Assembly: GCA_044226395.1 (NCBI GenBank)
Contig: JBGAHD010000003.1
Location: forward strand, 248,001 to 312,000
Direction: 5' to 3'
DNA from: JBGAHD01 sp044226395
GTDB lineage: Bacteria; Pseudomonadota; Gammaproteobacteria; Xanthomonadales; Ahniellaceae
Length of the DNA: 64,000 bases
The notes below the pieces were generated by a model. The model saw nothing but the letters and a program-made list of their open reading frames with translations, ran no database searches and was not told the origin of the DNA. How positions within the stretch are numbered: position 1 is the first letter of the stretch; every line of letters starts with the position of its first letter. The translations under genes were made by a program, and so were the position numbers. This document shows, in pieces, positions 34,223 through 43,977 of the stretch.

Positions 34223-36049
34223 TCAACGCACGCCGTGCATCAACTTGCGCGTCAGCGGCGCCAACAGCAGCGCCAGCACGCCGCAGATCACGCCCGCCCA
34301 GGTCAGCATCCAGAACAAGTCCGAGTACTTGGCGGAGGCTTCGACCAGATTCATGGTCTCGCCCTCGGGCACTTCGATCGAGGCGAGTTTGGCGATCAGC
34401 GCGGCCAGGGATTCCGAGAACGCGGTCGCCAGGAACCACGTGCCCATCATCAGGCTTACCACGCGCGGCACTGACAATTGCGTCACGGCCGACAAGCTCA
34501 CCGGCGCCAGGCACATCTCGCCCAATTCCAGAATGAAGTAGGCGAGCACGATCCACCATACGCTTTGCATTTGACCCGTGAGCCCCACCAGGTCCGCCGA
34601 ATGCGCGAGCGGCACGAAGGACAGGCCGCCGAAGATCAGGCCCAGCGCGCACTTCACGCCCTTGCCCGGGTCGGCGCCGAAGCGATCGAGAAAGCCCCAC
34701 AACGCGGTGAATATCGGCGCGAGCACCACGATGAAGAACGCGCCCAGGAAGGTGAGCGTGCCCGCCGTTTGCGGCAGCACGATCAGATCGCGAATCAAAC
34801 ATCCGAACAACAAGGCAATGGTCGCGCCGAAGATCACGCGCGGCCACGGCGAATCGGGACGCCGATCGGACAGAAACGCCGAGATGAAGAACGCAGCCGG
34901 CGCCAGGGGCAAGGTGAAGGTCGACCACGGCGCGCGCGCCAGCACCATCATCAGATTGCGCCACGCGCTGTCGGTCCAAACGATGGCCTCGGGCGCATGC
35001 ACCAGCGCGGGAAAGAAGTCCTTGCCGAGCAAGCGGTCGTTGAACGCGACCCACGAGCCATAAGTCTGCTCGTACAAGGTGAAGAACACGAGCGTCCAGA
35101 AGATCAGCATCATCGCCGCGATCATGCGATGACGCTCGATGCGCTCGCAGCGGCGCAGTACGAACCACACGAACCACGCGAGCACGACCAGCAGCACCGC
35201 GATCATCAAGGCCAAGGCCAGCGGCACGTCATGCGGCAGGGCGAACGCGCCATTGGCCGCCGACCACATCAGAGCCGCGATCGGCACCAATCCCAAGCAC
35301 GCGCCCAGATAGATCGCGTGTTCGAGCTTGAGGCCGATCGGCGTGCGTCGCGCGAGTTTCTCCGGGGCGCTCGGTTCGGCGTGGCCGTGCAGATAGCGCT
35401 GGCCCCACAAGAACATCGCCAGTCCAAACAACATGCCGATGCCCGCGGCGCCGAAGCCATAGCGCCAGCCCAAGGTCTCGCCCAGATAACCGCACACCAG
35501 CGAAGCGAACAGCGCGCCAAGATTGATGCCCGCGTAGAACAGACTGAAGCCTGAGTCGCGGCGCGGGTCGCCTTCCTTGTAGAGCTTGCCGACAATGGTG
35601 GAAATATTGGGCTTGAGAAACCCCACGCCGATGATGATTAAGGCCAGCGACAGGTAGAACACGCGCAGCGCGGCTTCATCGCGCGCGACGACGCCGGCTA
35701 CGTGCGTGGCGCCGTGACCTTCCACCGCCATGCCCAGATGCCCCAGGCACAGCAATACGCCGCCGAAGATCACCGATTTGCGCATGCCCAAATAGCGATC
35801 GGCCAGCGCGCCGCCGATTACGGGGATCGCGTACACCAGGCCCGCGTAGGCACCGAGCAAATCAAAACCCGCGTCATCGCCGAACAAGTGATACTTGGTC
35901 AGATACAAAAACAGCAGCGCCTTCATGCCGTAGAAGGAAAAGCGCTCCCACATTTCGGTGAAGAAGCAGACGTAGACGCCCTTGGGGTGACCGAAGAATT
36001 CATCGGCGCGCGCGGCATCGCGCGGGGCGGCGGGGGCAGTGATCGACAT
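34223..36049 (-). CDS. POT/PTR-family proton-coupled peptide transporter
   Basis: 608 residues, about 14 membrane helices. The POT signature EMWERFSFYG (ExxERFxxYG, proton coupling) is at about residue 32 and the second motif FSLFYAGINLGAL at about 165. Imports di- and tripeptides into the cytoplasm. Longer than E. coli DtpA (about 500), fitting the DtpT-like branch with extra helices. It suits a cell with several secreted dipeptide-releasing S9 enzymes. Confidence 0.93.
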   Translation of the reverse strand: MSITAPAAPRDAARADEFFGHPKGVYVCFFTEMWERFSFYGMKALLFLYLTKYHLFGDDAGFDLLGAYAGLVYAIPVIGGALADRYLGMRKSVIFGGVLLCLGHLGMAVEGHGATHVAGVVARDEAALRVFYLSLALIIIGVGFLKPNISTIVGKLYKEGDPRRDSGFSLFYAGINLGALFASLVCGYLGETLGWRYGFGAAGIGMLFGLAMFLWGQRYLHGHAEPSAPEKLARRTPIGLKLEHAIYLGACLGLVPIAALMWSAANGAFALPHDVPLALALMIAVLLVVLAWFVWFVLRRCERIERHRMIAAMMLIFWTLVFFTLYEQTYGSWVAFNDRLLGKDFFPALVHAPEAIVWTDSAWRNLMMVLARAPWSTFTLPLAPAAFFISAFLSDRRPDSPWPRVIFGATIALLFGCLIRDLIVLPQTAGTLTFLGAFFIVVLAPIFTALWGFLDRFGADPGKGVKCALGLIFGGLSFVPLAHSADLVGLTGQMQSVWWIVLAYFILELGEMCLAPVSLSAVTQLSVPRVVSLMMGTWFLATAFSESLAALIAKLASIEVPEGETMNLVEASAKYSDLFWMLTWAGVICGVLALLLAPLTRKLMHGVR

Positions 36050-36088
36050 CGGCGCTCCGGATCGGGCGCGGCGGGCGCCGCGCGGGGC

Positions 36089-36292
36089 TCAGCAACAGCG
36101 CGAACGGCCGCGGCCATAGCGCGCGGCCTGACGTTCGCGAAAGAACTCGGCGAAGCTCGGCACGGCGCGCTCGGGATGATGCGCGCGCAGGTGCGCGAGG
36201 TAGTGCTCGTAGTCGGGCATGCCAACCGCCAGATGCGCCGCGTCGCGACCGCGACGCAGCCACAGGCGGAGCCGCTGCAGCCAGGCGTTCAC
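36089..36292 (-). CDS. YbdD/YjiX family small protein
   Basis: 67 residues, Arg-rich, with the family core GMPDYEHYLAHLRAHHPERAVPSFAEFFRERQAARYG. Starts on the ATGA that ends cstA. In enteric bacteria the homologues sit directly after the pyruvate/peptide carriers CstA and BtsT and are linked to transport. Ends in RCC. Confidence 0.88.
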   Translation of the reverse strand: MNAWLQRLRLWLRRGRDAAHLAVGMPDYEHYLAHLRAHHPERAVPSFAEFFRERQAARYGRGRSRCC

Positions 36293-38355
36293 GAGCGCGC
36301 GCCTTCGAGCGCGAGATAAGGCGATTCCTGCGTGCTCGGCGTCGATTGCGCCCGCGCGCGCCAGGCCGCGCGCGCGCCAAGCACGAACAGCGTCGCCATC
36401 ACGGTCATGAACAACAGGGCTAAGCTCGCGTTGACGTAGTCGTTGAAAATCACGCGCTGCATCTGCTCGATCGACGTCGCGGGCGCCAGCACTTCACCGC
36501 GACCCGCGGCTTCGGAGAAGCGTCGCGCGTGCGCGAGAAAACCGATCTTGGGATCTTCGCCAAAGACTTTCTGCCAGCCCGCGACCGTGTTGCACAGCGT
36601 TACCCACAGCGTCGGCACCAAGGCCACCCACAGATAACGCTCGCGCTTCATGCGCACCAGGATCACGCAGCAGAAGATCAGCGCCATGCCCGCGAGCATC
36701 TGATTGGCGATGCCGAACAGCGGCCACAGCGTGTTGATGCCGCCCAGCGGATCGACCACGCCTTGATAGAGGAAGTAACCCCAACCGGCGACGCACAACG
36801 CGGTCGCGGCGAGATTGGCGCCCCAGGATTCCGTGCGACGCAGCGGCGCATGCACGGCGCCGAGCAGATCTTGAATCATGAAGCGACCCACGCGCGTGCC
36901 CGCATCGACCGTGGTCAAGATAAACAACGCCTCGAACAGAATCGCGTAGTGGTACCAAAACGCCGTCATGCCCGGACCACTGAACCAGCTCGACATGATC
37001 TGCGCGATGCCCACCGCCAACGTCGGCGCGCCACCGCTGCGCGACAGCAGGGTGTTCTCGCCCACGGCCTTGGCCGCGGCGTCGAGATCGGCGGCGGTGA
37101 TGACGAATCCCCATTGGCTGATCGTGCTCGCCGCGGCTTCGAGCGTGGTGCCGATCGCGGCGGGCGGGCTGTTCATCGCGAAGTACAGGCCCGGTTGCAG
37201 CGCGGCCGCCGCGATCAAGGCCATCATCGCCACGAAGGCTTCGGTCAGCATGCCGCCGTAGCCGATCAGGCGAATGTCGCGCTCGTTGTCGAGCAGCTTC
37301 GGCGTGGTGCCCGAGGAGATCAGCGCATGGAAGCCCGACACCGCGCCGCACGCGATGGTGATGAACAAAAATGGGAATAGTGTGCCCGGCCACACCGGTC
37401 CGCCACCGTTGGCGAACTGCGACACCGCCGGCAATTTCAATTCCGGCGCGACGAAGACGATGGCCACGGCCAGCATCACCACCGTGCCGATCTTCAGGAA
37501 GGTCGACAAGTAGTCGCGCGGTGCGAGCAACATCCACACCGGCAAGGCCGCGGCGATGAAGCCATAGGCGATCAACATCCACGCCAGCGCCTTGGTGTCG
37601 AAGGTGAACCACGGCGCCCACTGCGGATCGGCCGCGACCTTGCCGCCGAGCGCGATACTCACCAGCAACAGCACCAGGCCGATCGCGGAGGTCTCGACGA
37701 TGCGTCCCGGCCGCCAGTAACGCACGTAAAAGCCCATGAACAAGGCGATGGGCAAGGTCATCGCCACGGTGAACAAGCCCCAAGGACTCTGCGCCAGCGC
37801 CTTGACCACGACCAGCGCCAGCACCGCCAGCAGAATGATCATGATTAGCAAAATGCCCAGCATCGCCGCGAAGCCGGCGAAGGGCCCGATCTCGGCGCGA
37901 ATCATGTCGCCCAGCGAGCGACCGTCGCGACGCGTGGAGAAGAACAGCACCAGCATGTCCTGCACGGCGCCGGCCAACACCACGCCGAACAAAATCCACA
38001 ACATGCCCGGCAAATAACCCATTTGCGCCGCGAGCACGGGCCCGACCAAGGGACCGGCGCCGGCGATCGCCGCGAAGTGATGGCCGAACAGCACGCGCCG
38101 ATCGGTCGGCACGTAGTCCAGGCCATCGTTGCGCCGATGCGCGGGCGTCGCGCGCGTGGGGTCGATGCCGAGCGCGCGATCGACGATGAAGCGCGCGTAG
38201 AAGCGATACGCGATCATCCAAACCGCGAGCGATGCCGCGAGCAACCAGATCGCGTTGATCGACTCGCCCCGATGCAGGGCCACCATGCCCAGAGCCACCG
38301 CGCCGGTAACGGCGACCACGGCCCAGCCCAGCCAGCGCCAGAGTTGTCCTTGCAT
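36289..38355 (-). CDS. cstA: Carbon starvation protein CstA
   Basis: 688-residue inner-membrane transporter of the CstA/BtsT family (pyruvate or peptide uptake in starvation). About 16-18 helices; family blocks PTDRRVLFGHHFAAIAGAGP and VSGFHALISSGTTPKL are present. Start at ATG 38355 after GGGAG. Overlaps ybdD by four bases. Divergent from the DPP5-like peptidase across a 162-bp gap that must hold both promoters; no convincing Crp site was seen there. Confidence 0.94.
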   Translation of the reverse strand: MQGQLWRWLGWAVVAVTGAVALGMVALHRGESINAIWLLAASLAVWMIAYRFYARFIVDRALGIDPTRATPAHRRNDGLDYVPTDRRVLFGHHFAAIAGAGPLVGPVLAAQMGYLPGMLWILFGVVLAGAVQDMLVLFFSTRRDGRSLGDMIRAEIGPFAGFAAMLGILLIMIILLAVLALVVVKALAQSPWGLFTVAMTLPIALFMGFYVRYWRPGRIVETSAIGLVLLLVSIALGGKVAADPQWAPWFTFDTKALAWMLIAYGFIAAALPVWMLLAPRDYLSTFLKIGTVVMLAVAIVFVAPELKLPAVSQFANGGGPVWPGTLFPFLFITIACGAVSGFHALISSGTTPKLLDNERDIRLIGYGGMLTEAFVAMMALIAAAALQPGLYFAMNSPPAAIGTTLEAAASTISQWGFVITAADLDAAAKAVGENTLLSRSGGAPTLAVGIAQIMSSWFSGPGMTAFWYHYAILFEALFILTTVDAGTRVGRFMIQDLLGAVHAPLRRTESWGANLAATALCVAGWGYFLYQGVVDPLGGINTLWPLFGIANQMLAGMALIFCCVILVRMKRERYLWVALVPTLWVTLCNTVAGWQKVFGEDPKIGFLAHARRFSEAAGRGEVLAPATSIEQMQRVIFNDYVNASLALLFMTVMATLFVLGARAAWRARAQSTPSTQESPYLALEGARS

Positions 38356-38517
38356 GGCGGCTCCCGTTCCGCGCTCGAATGCGGCAAGAGTGGCCGCGGC
38401 GGGCGCGTCGGTCAACGGGCAGCGCGGCATGACGCGACCAGGCCATTGGTCACGATGGCGCGCCGCGCGTCGCGCGGCCGGGTAACATCGGCGTCTTTAC
38501 GCCCACGAGGACTGCTC

Positions 38518-40578
38518 ATGTTGCGCCGCACCGTGTCGCTGTTGGCTCTGGCCCTGGTCTCCGTCGCGCCCGGCGCGGTCGCGGCGACCAAGCCCTTCGA
38601 TGTGCGCGATCTGGTGATGCTCGATCGCGTCGCCGATCCGCGCGTCTCGCCCGATGGCAAGGCCGTCGTGTTTTCCCTGCGCGAGACCGATTTCGACGCC
38701 AACAAGGGCGTGCAAGGCATCTGGTGGCGCTCGCTCACCGACAACGCGCCGCCGCGCCGGCTGACCACCAAGGGCGTGACCTCGGTCTCGCCGCGCTGGT
38801 CGCCCGATGGGCGCAGCGTGTACTTCGCGTCGCCGCGCTCGGGTTCGATGCAGGTGTGGCGTCTGGATCTGGGCGGCGGCGAGGCGCGACAGGTCACTGA
38901 CTTTCCGCTCGACGTCGGCAGCTTCGCGCTGTCGCCCAATGGCAAGCGCTTGCTGGTGAGCCTGGAAGTGTTTCCCGATTGCCAGGACCTGGCCTGCACC
39001 AAGAAGCGTCTCGACGACGAAGCCGCGAGCAAGCCCACGGGTCAGCTCTACGACAAGATCTTCATCCGTCACTGGGATACGTGGGCCAATGGCACGCGCT
39101 CGCAGTTGTTCGTGGCCGATCTCGACGGCTACGGCGTCGCCGCCGCCGAGCCCACGCGCCTGACGCGCGGCATCGATGGCGACGTGCCGTCCAAGCCCTT
39201 CGGCGATGACAGCGAATACGCCTTCTCGCCCGATGGCGCCAGCGTGGTGTTCTCGGCGCGTATCGCCGGCAAGACCGAACCGTGGTCGACCAATTTCGAT
39301 TTGTATTCGGTGCCGGCCGATGGCTCGGCCGCGCCGCGCAATCTCACCGCCGCGAATCTGGCCTGGGACACGGGCCCGGTGTTCTCGCGCGACGGCAAGA
39401 CGCTCTACTACCGCGCGATGAAGCGCCCCGGCTTCGAGGCCGATCGCTTCGGCGTGATGGCGATGACGCTCGCCACCGGCGCCACGCGCGAGATCAACGC
39501 CGACTGGGATCGCTCGGCCGACTCCTTGTTGCTGTCGCGCGATGGCAAGTCGCTGTACACGATCGCGCATGACCTCGGCGAAGCCGTGCTGTTTTCGATC
39601 GATGCCGCCACGGGCAAGGCCACGCGCGTGGTCGGCGGCGGCACGGTCGGTGGCGCCGATGTCGGCAATGGCGACCTAGTGTTCGTGCGCGATGATCTGA
39701 AATCGCCGGCGCAGCTCTATCGCATCGCGGCCAAGGGCGGCGAGGCCAAGGCGCTGACGCAGTTCAACGCCGAACGCATGAGCGGCCTGGCGGTGGGCGA
39801 TTTCGAGCATTTCTCATTCGCCGGCGCCAATGACGAGGAAGTCTGGGCCTATGTCGTCAAGCCCGCGAACTACGAACCCGGCAAGAAGTATCCGGTCGCG
39901 TTCCTGATTCACGGCGGCCCGCAGGGCAGCTTCGGCAATCAGTTCCACTATCGCTGGAATCCGCAGACGTATGCGGGCCAAGGCTTCGCTTCGATCATGA
40001 TCGACTTCCACGGCTCGACCGGGTACGGCCAGGCGTTCACCGATTCGATCTCCGGCGATTGGGGCGGCAAGCCGTTGGTCGATTTGCAGAAAGGTCTGGC
40101 GGCGGCGCTCGCCAAGTACGATTTCCTCGATGGCTCGCGCGTGTGCGCGCTCGGCGGCAGCTACGGCGGCTTCATGGTCAACTGGATCGCCGGTCAGTGG
40201 AACGAGCCCTTCAAGTGCCTGGTCTCGCACTCGGGCGTGTTCGACGCGCGCATGATGGGCTATGCCACGGAAGAACTCTGGTTCGACGAATGGGAACGCA
40301 AGGGCACGCCCTTCGCCAACCCCGAGAACTACGAGAAGGACAACCCGGTCACCTACGTGTCGAAGTGGTCAAAGCCCATGCTCGTGGTGCACGGCCAGCT
40401 CGACTATCGCATTCCGGTGGAGCAAGGCATCGGCGCGTTCACCGCGCTTCAGCGTCGCGACATTCCGAGCCAGTTCCTGTATTTCCCCGACGAAAACCAC
40501 TGGATCTTGAAGCCGCACAACTCGATCCTGTGGCACGACACGGTCAATGCCTGGTTGAAGCGTTGGGCGGGTCAATAG
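38518..40578 (+). CDS. Secreted dipeptidyl peptidase, S9C (DPP5-like)
   Basis: 686 residues: signal peptide 1-22 (ends AVA), a WD-like propeller with repeated SPDGK-type motifs, and a hydrolase. Ser548 in GGSYGGFM, Asp in HGQLDYRIP and His in DENHWI; oxyanion HGGP. Releases dipeptides from oligopeptides in the periplasm, which the nearby POT transporter could import. Distinct from the three tandem S9 genes at 21-28 kb (different elbow and propeller). Confidence 0.92.
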   Translation: MLRRTVSLLALALVSVAPGAVAATKPFDVRDLVMLDRVADPRVSPDGKAVVFSLRETDFDANKGVQGIWWRSLTDNAPPRRLTTKGVTSVSPRWSPDGRSVYFASPRSGSMQVWRLDLGGGEARQVTDFPLDVGSFALSPNGKRLLVSLEVFPDCQDLACTKKRLDDEAASKPTGQLYDKIFIRHWDTWANGTRSQLFVADLDGYGVAAAEPTRLTRGIDGDVPSKPFGDDSEYAFSPDGASVVFSARIAGKTEPWSTNFDLYSVPADGSAAPRNLTAANLAWDTGPVFSRDGKTLYYRAMKRPGFEADRFGVMAMTLATGATREINADWDRSADSLLLSRDGKSLYTIAHDLGEAVLFSIDAATGKATRVVGGGTVGGADVGNGDLVFVRDDLKSPAQLYRIAAKGGEAKALTQFNAERMSGLAVGDFEHFSFAGANDEEVWAYVVKPANYEPGKKYPVAFLIHGGPQGSFGNQFHYRWNPQTYAGQGFASIMIDFHGSTGYGQAFTDSISGDWGGKPLVDLQKGLAAALAKYDFLDGSRVCALGGSYGGFMVNWIAGQWNEPFKCLVSHSGVFDARMMGYATEELWFDEWERKGTPFANPENYEKDNPVTYVSKWSKPMLVVHGQLDYRIPVEQGIGAFTALQRRDIPSQFLYFPDENHWILKPHNSILWHDTVNAWLKRWAGQ

Positions 40579-40602
40579 ACGCGCGTCCGCGCGTCGATGC
40601 GG

Positions 40603-40636
40603 CGAAAAGCGCGGCCACGAGCCGCGCTTTTCGTTT
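40603..40636. terminator. Bidirectional Rho-independent terminator
   Basis: Perfect 13-bp stem (CGAAAAGCGCGGC arm) with a CACGA loop between the convergent DPP5 and corA genes. The stem carries an A run on one side and a T run on the other, so it can act in both directions. Confidence 0.88.
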
Positions 40637-41640
40637 CAGAGCCAGCCGGCGCGCTTCAACACGCGGTGCAGCACCACGCACACGGTCACGGTGACGCCGA
40701 TCAGCACGTAGTAACTGTGAGCGCCGGCGAGTTCGGGCATGTGCTTGAAGTTCATGCCGTACCAACTGGCGATCAAGGTCGGCGCGCCGAGCAGCGCGGC
40801 CCAACCGGCCAGGCGCTTGACCACTTCGTTCTGGCCGACCGAGACCATCGCGAGGTTGACGCTCATCGCGGCCGAGAGCATTTCGCTCATGGTGTCGGAC
40901 GCTTCCTTGGCGCGCACGGCGTGATCGAACACGTCGCGGAAGTACACGCGCACTTCCTCGCGGATCGTGCTTTGGTGAAAGCGCATGAGCTGATTCAAGA
41001 TGTCCTGCATCGGCGCCAGCGCCAGGCGCAGGGTCACCAGTTCTTTCTTGAGTTCATACAGGCGCTCGATGGTCGAGCGCTTGAAGGTGTGGGCGAAGAT
41101 CTCGCTCTCGAGCGCTTCGAGTTCGGACTGAAACGCGCGCGTGATCGGCTGGAAGTTGTCGATCACGAAATCGAGCACGGCGTACAGGCCGTAACTCGGG
41201 CCATAGGACAACAAGTCCGGCTCGCGCTCGCAACGCGCGCGCGCCTGCGCATAGGACAGCGAGGCGCCGTGACGCACGGTCAGCAAATAACGCGGGCCGA
41301 GAAAAATGTGGGTTTCGCCGAAGGCGATGCGGCAATTCACTTCCTGCGCGGTGTGCAGGACGATGAACAGCGAATTGCCATAGGTCTCGATCTTGGGGCG
41401 CTGATGCGCCTTGTGCGCGTCCTCGATGGCGAGGTCGTGCAGGCCGAATTCTTCTTGCAGCTTTTCGAGCAAGGCTTCGCTGGGCTCGTGCAGGCCGACC
41501 CAGACGAAGGTGTCGGGTTGTTCGAGCACGTCGCTGATTTCGTCGAGCGTGATGTCCGGCAGGCGCTTGCCTTCGGCGGTGTAGGCCACGCAATTGACCA
41601 CCATGGATTCGGACGAGGTGGCGTTCTGGAATTCATTCAT
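40636..41640 (-). CDS. corA: CorA-family divalent cation transporter
   Basis: 334 residues. Long cytoplasmic N-terminal domain with helices, then two C-terminal membrane helices; the signature YGMNF (GMN loop) follows the first. Imports Mg2+ (or Co2+/Ni2+), or exports Zn2+ in the ZntB branch. The neighbour corC two genes upstream also belongs to Mg2+/Co2+ handling. Start MNEFQN at 41640. Confidence 0.93.
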   Translation of the reverse strand: MNEFQNATSSESMVVNCVAYTAEGKRLPDITLDEISDVLEQPDTFVWVGLHEPSEALLEKLQEEFGLHDLAIEDAHKAHQRPKIETYGNSLFIVLHTAQEVNCRIAFGETHIFLGPRYLLTVRHGASLSYAQARARCEREPDLLSYGPSYGLYAVLDFVIDNFQPITRAFQSELEALESEIFAHTFKRSTIERLYELKKELVTLRLALAPMQDILNQLMRFHQSTIREEVRVYFRDVFDHAVRAKEASDTMSEMLSAAMSVNLAMVSVGQNEVVKRLAGWAALLGAPTLIASWYGMNFKHMPELAGAHSYYVLIGVTVTVCVVLHRVLKRAGWL

Positions 41641-41728
41641 GCGCGGGCATCCCGGTGAACCACGGCGCCGCATGATGCGCTCGCCGGACCCGCGGCCGCA
41701 ATGGCCGGAGGGCACGCGCGCGAGGGAC

Positions 41729-43042
41729 TCAGACCGTCGTGGCGTTCGCCGCTGGCGCCTGGTCGCGAAGGGCGCGTTGCACGCCGAGGTGGATGGGCGC
41801 CCAGAGCATGATCCACGGCGCCAGCGCCTGGCGCGTGACGCCGGTGAAGAACAGCACGATGACGATGCCCAGGCACACGAGAATCGTCCACTGGATCACG
41901 CGCGCCCGATCGCCGCCGGGCACGGCGCCGCGCAAGGCGCGCCACGCCACGGGCAACAGACCCAGGCACAGCGGATTGAACAGCAGCACATTGGCATTGC
42001 GCCACGACGACCAGTGCTCGGTGCCGAACCACAACGCCAGCATCACCAGGCCGCCGAGGCCCGCGACCAGCCACGTTGCGCCGGCCAACGCGCCGAACAC
42101 GCGTCGCGCGGCCACGCGCGGATGTCGACCCAGCCCCGCGAGCGCCGCGCCCAAGCCCAGGCCGATCACGGCGAAAGGCAGGCGCCAGTCCGGCGCGGCC
42201 GCGGGCGGCGGTGGGACGGTGGCGGCGGCGAGGGTTTCCTCGCGCGCGAGCAAGGGCATGGGCTGTCCTTGCGCGTCGACGTTCTGGACTTCATCCAGAT
42301 GACGCGCGAGTTCGGCGGGCACGAACATCTCTTCCCAGAACGTCAGCGCGCGATCGGCGCTGGGGCCGAAACCCGCGCCCATGCCGAGCGCGAGCCACAG
42401 ATCCGGCGACATCAGCCGCAAGGCCTGCATGCGATAAGTCACGCCGCGTGAACGCGATTGCGTGGCGCGCGCGATAGCGCCGTCGAGCACGCGGTCGAGC
42501 GCGTCGCGCACCTTGGTCGAGCAGTTCGAGGTGAAATAGTCGTAGCGATAGCGCGCGTTTTCGGGCTGGCGATTCCACGACAGGAAGCGCAGCAACTCGC
42601 GCTGTTGCGCGGCCGTGAGGTTGAGCCATTGCAAGGTCACGCCGCGCCCTTCGGCGCGATAGCTGTCGAACTCCCACGTGGGTTCGACGCCGACCATCGC
42701 GTAGGTCATGTAGCCGCGGATGAAATTCCAGAAGAAATGCGCTTCTTCAAAATCGAAAATGCCGTAGTGAAACAGCATCTGCTCGCCATTGGCGCGATCG
42801 CGGAACAACAGGCCGTTGTGGCCGAAGCGTTCCCAGTAGATCTCGCCCGGCGACACGGTGACGAGCGCGACCTCGAAGGGGCCGCGATCGTCCGTGGTGC
42901 TCGCGCTGACGGGCGCGATGGCGTTGGTCTCCGGCGCGGGCGCGTCGGCCTGCGCCCACGCACCACCGGCGAGCATCAGTGCCAGGACGATCAATCCGAA
43001 CGCGCGCAAGTCGCGCGCGAATCGCGCGACCCGCGGCTTCAC
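41729..43042 (-). CDS. DUF4105 membrane protein
   Basis: 437 residues. Signal sequence 1-30 (ends AWA), a periplasmic DUF4105 domain (about 55-260; YDYFTSNCSTKVRDALD holds the family Cys), then four or five membrane helices (about 285-430). DUF4105 is cysteine-peptidase/amidase-like, but its substrate is unknown; a hydrolytic role in the envelope is inferred. The GTG start overlaps the corC stop (GTGA). This is the slot where apolipoprotein N-acyltransferase (lnt) follows corC in many gammaproteobacteria. Confidence 0.83.
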   Translation of the reverse strand: MKPRVARFARDLRAFGLIVLALMLAGGAWAQADAPAPETNAIAPVSASTTDDRGPFEVALVTVSPGEIYWERFGHNGLLFRDRANGEQMLFHYGIFDFEEAHFFWNFIRGYMTYAMVGVEPTWEFDSYRAEGRGVTLQWLNLTAAQQRELLRFLSWNRQPENARYRYDYFTSNCSTKVRDALDRVLDGAIARATQSRSRGVTYRMQALRLMSPDLWLALGMGAGFGPSADRALTFWEEMFVPAELARHLDEVQNVDAQGQPMPLLAREETLAAATVPPPPAAAPDWRLPFAVIGLGLGAALAGLGRHPRVAARRVFGALAGATWLVAGLGGLVMLALWFGTEHWSSWRNANVLLFNPLCLGLLPVAWRALRGAVPGGDRARVIQWTILVCLGIVIVLFFTGVTRQALAPWIMLWAPIHLGVQRALRDQAPAANATTV

Positions 43043-43887
43043 GCGACCTCGGCCTGTCGCACGGCGATCTGATGCAGGCGGCGGCTGTCGGCCTTGGTGA
43101 CCTTGAAGTGCAGCGAACCGATCGTGACCTCTTCGCCCACGCTCGGCAGATGCCCGATGCGCGCGGTCACCAGGCCACCGACGGTGTCGTACTCGTCGTC
43201 GGCGAATTGCGTGGCGAAGCGCTCGTTCAAATCCGCGATCGGGGTCAACGCGTGCACGATGAAGCGGCCATCGGCCAGCGCGTGGATGGTCGAGCCGGCC
43301 GGCTCGTCGTCGTGTTCATCGGAAATATCGCCGACGATTTCCTCGAGCACGTCCTCGATCGTGATCAGGCCCGAGGTGCCGCCGAACTCATCGACGACCA
43401 CGGCCATGTGCTGACGGCTGACGCGGAACTGCTTGAGCAGCACGTCGAGGCGTTGTTGCTCGGGCACCATCGACGCCGGTCGCAGCAGCGCGCGGATGTC
43501 GCGCGTGCCGGCGCCTTCGACGAAGCACTTGAGCAGGTCCTTGGCCAGGAGCACGCCGAGCACCTCGTCGCGATCTTCGCCGACGACGGGATAACGGGAA
43601 TGTCCCGATTCGATGACGAGCTTCAAGATGTCCGGCAAGGTCGCGCTGGCGTTGATGCAGGTCATTTGCGCGCGCGGCACCATGACATCGGTCACGCGCT
43701 TGTCCGACATCGACGCGGCGCCTTCGATGATGGCCAGGGTGTCCGGACTCATCAGACCCTTGGCTTGGGCCTGACGCAGCTCGTCGAGCATGTCTTGCAG
43801 GCTCCGAGGTTCGCCCGAGAACGCCTGGCTCAAACGGTCGAGCCAGGAGCGGGGCGCGGAGCCGCCGGTACTGTGATCCTCACTCAT
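43039..43887 (-). CDS. corC: CorC/HlyC-type CBS-domain protein
   Basis: 282 residues: two CBS domains (about 65-185; VMVPRAQM and VVVDEFGGTSGLITIED) and a C-terminal CorC_HlyC domain (about 200-280; YDTVGGLV). Linked to Mg2+/Co2+ efflux with CorA. Start MSEDHS at 43887. Part of the leftward phoH-ybeY-corC block. Confidence 0.93.
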   Translation of the reverse strand: MSEDHSTGGSAPRSWLDRLSQAFSGEPRSLQDMLDELRQAQAKGLMSPDTLAIIEGAASMSDKRVTDVMVPRAQMTCINASATLPDILKLVIESGHSRYPVVGEDRDEVLGVLLAKDLLKCFVEGAGTRDIRALLRPASMVPEQQRLDVLLKQFRVSRQHMAVVVDEFGGTSGLITIEDVLEEIVGDISDEHDDEPAGSTIHALADGRFIVHALTPIADLNERFATQFADDEYDTVGGLVTARIGHLPSVGEEVTIGSLHFKVTKADSRRLHQIAVRQAEVA

Positions 43888-43977
43888 TGCGGGTGTTGCG
43901 CAGACGCCCCCGGGGGGCATGGACGAATCAGTGTAGCGCAAGACGCCGCGGCATCCGCGCGCACGATGCCCGATCGC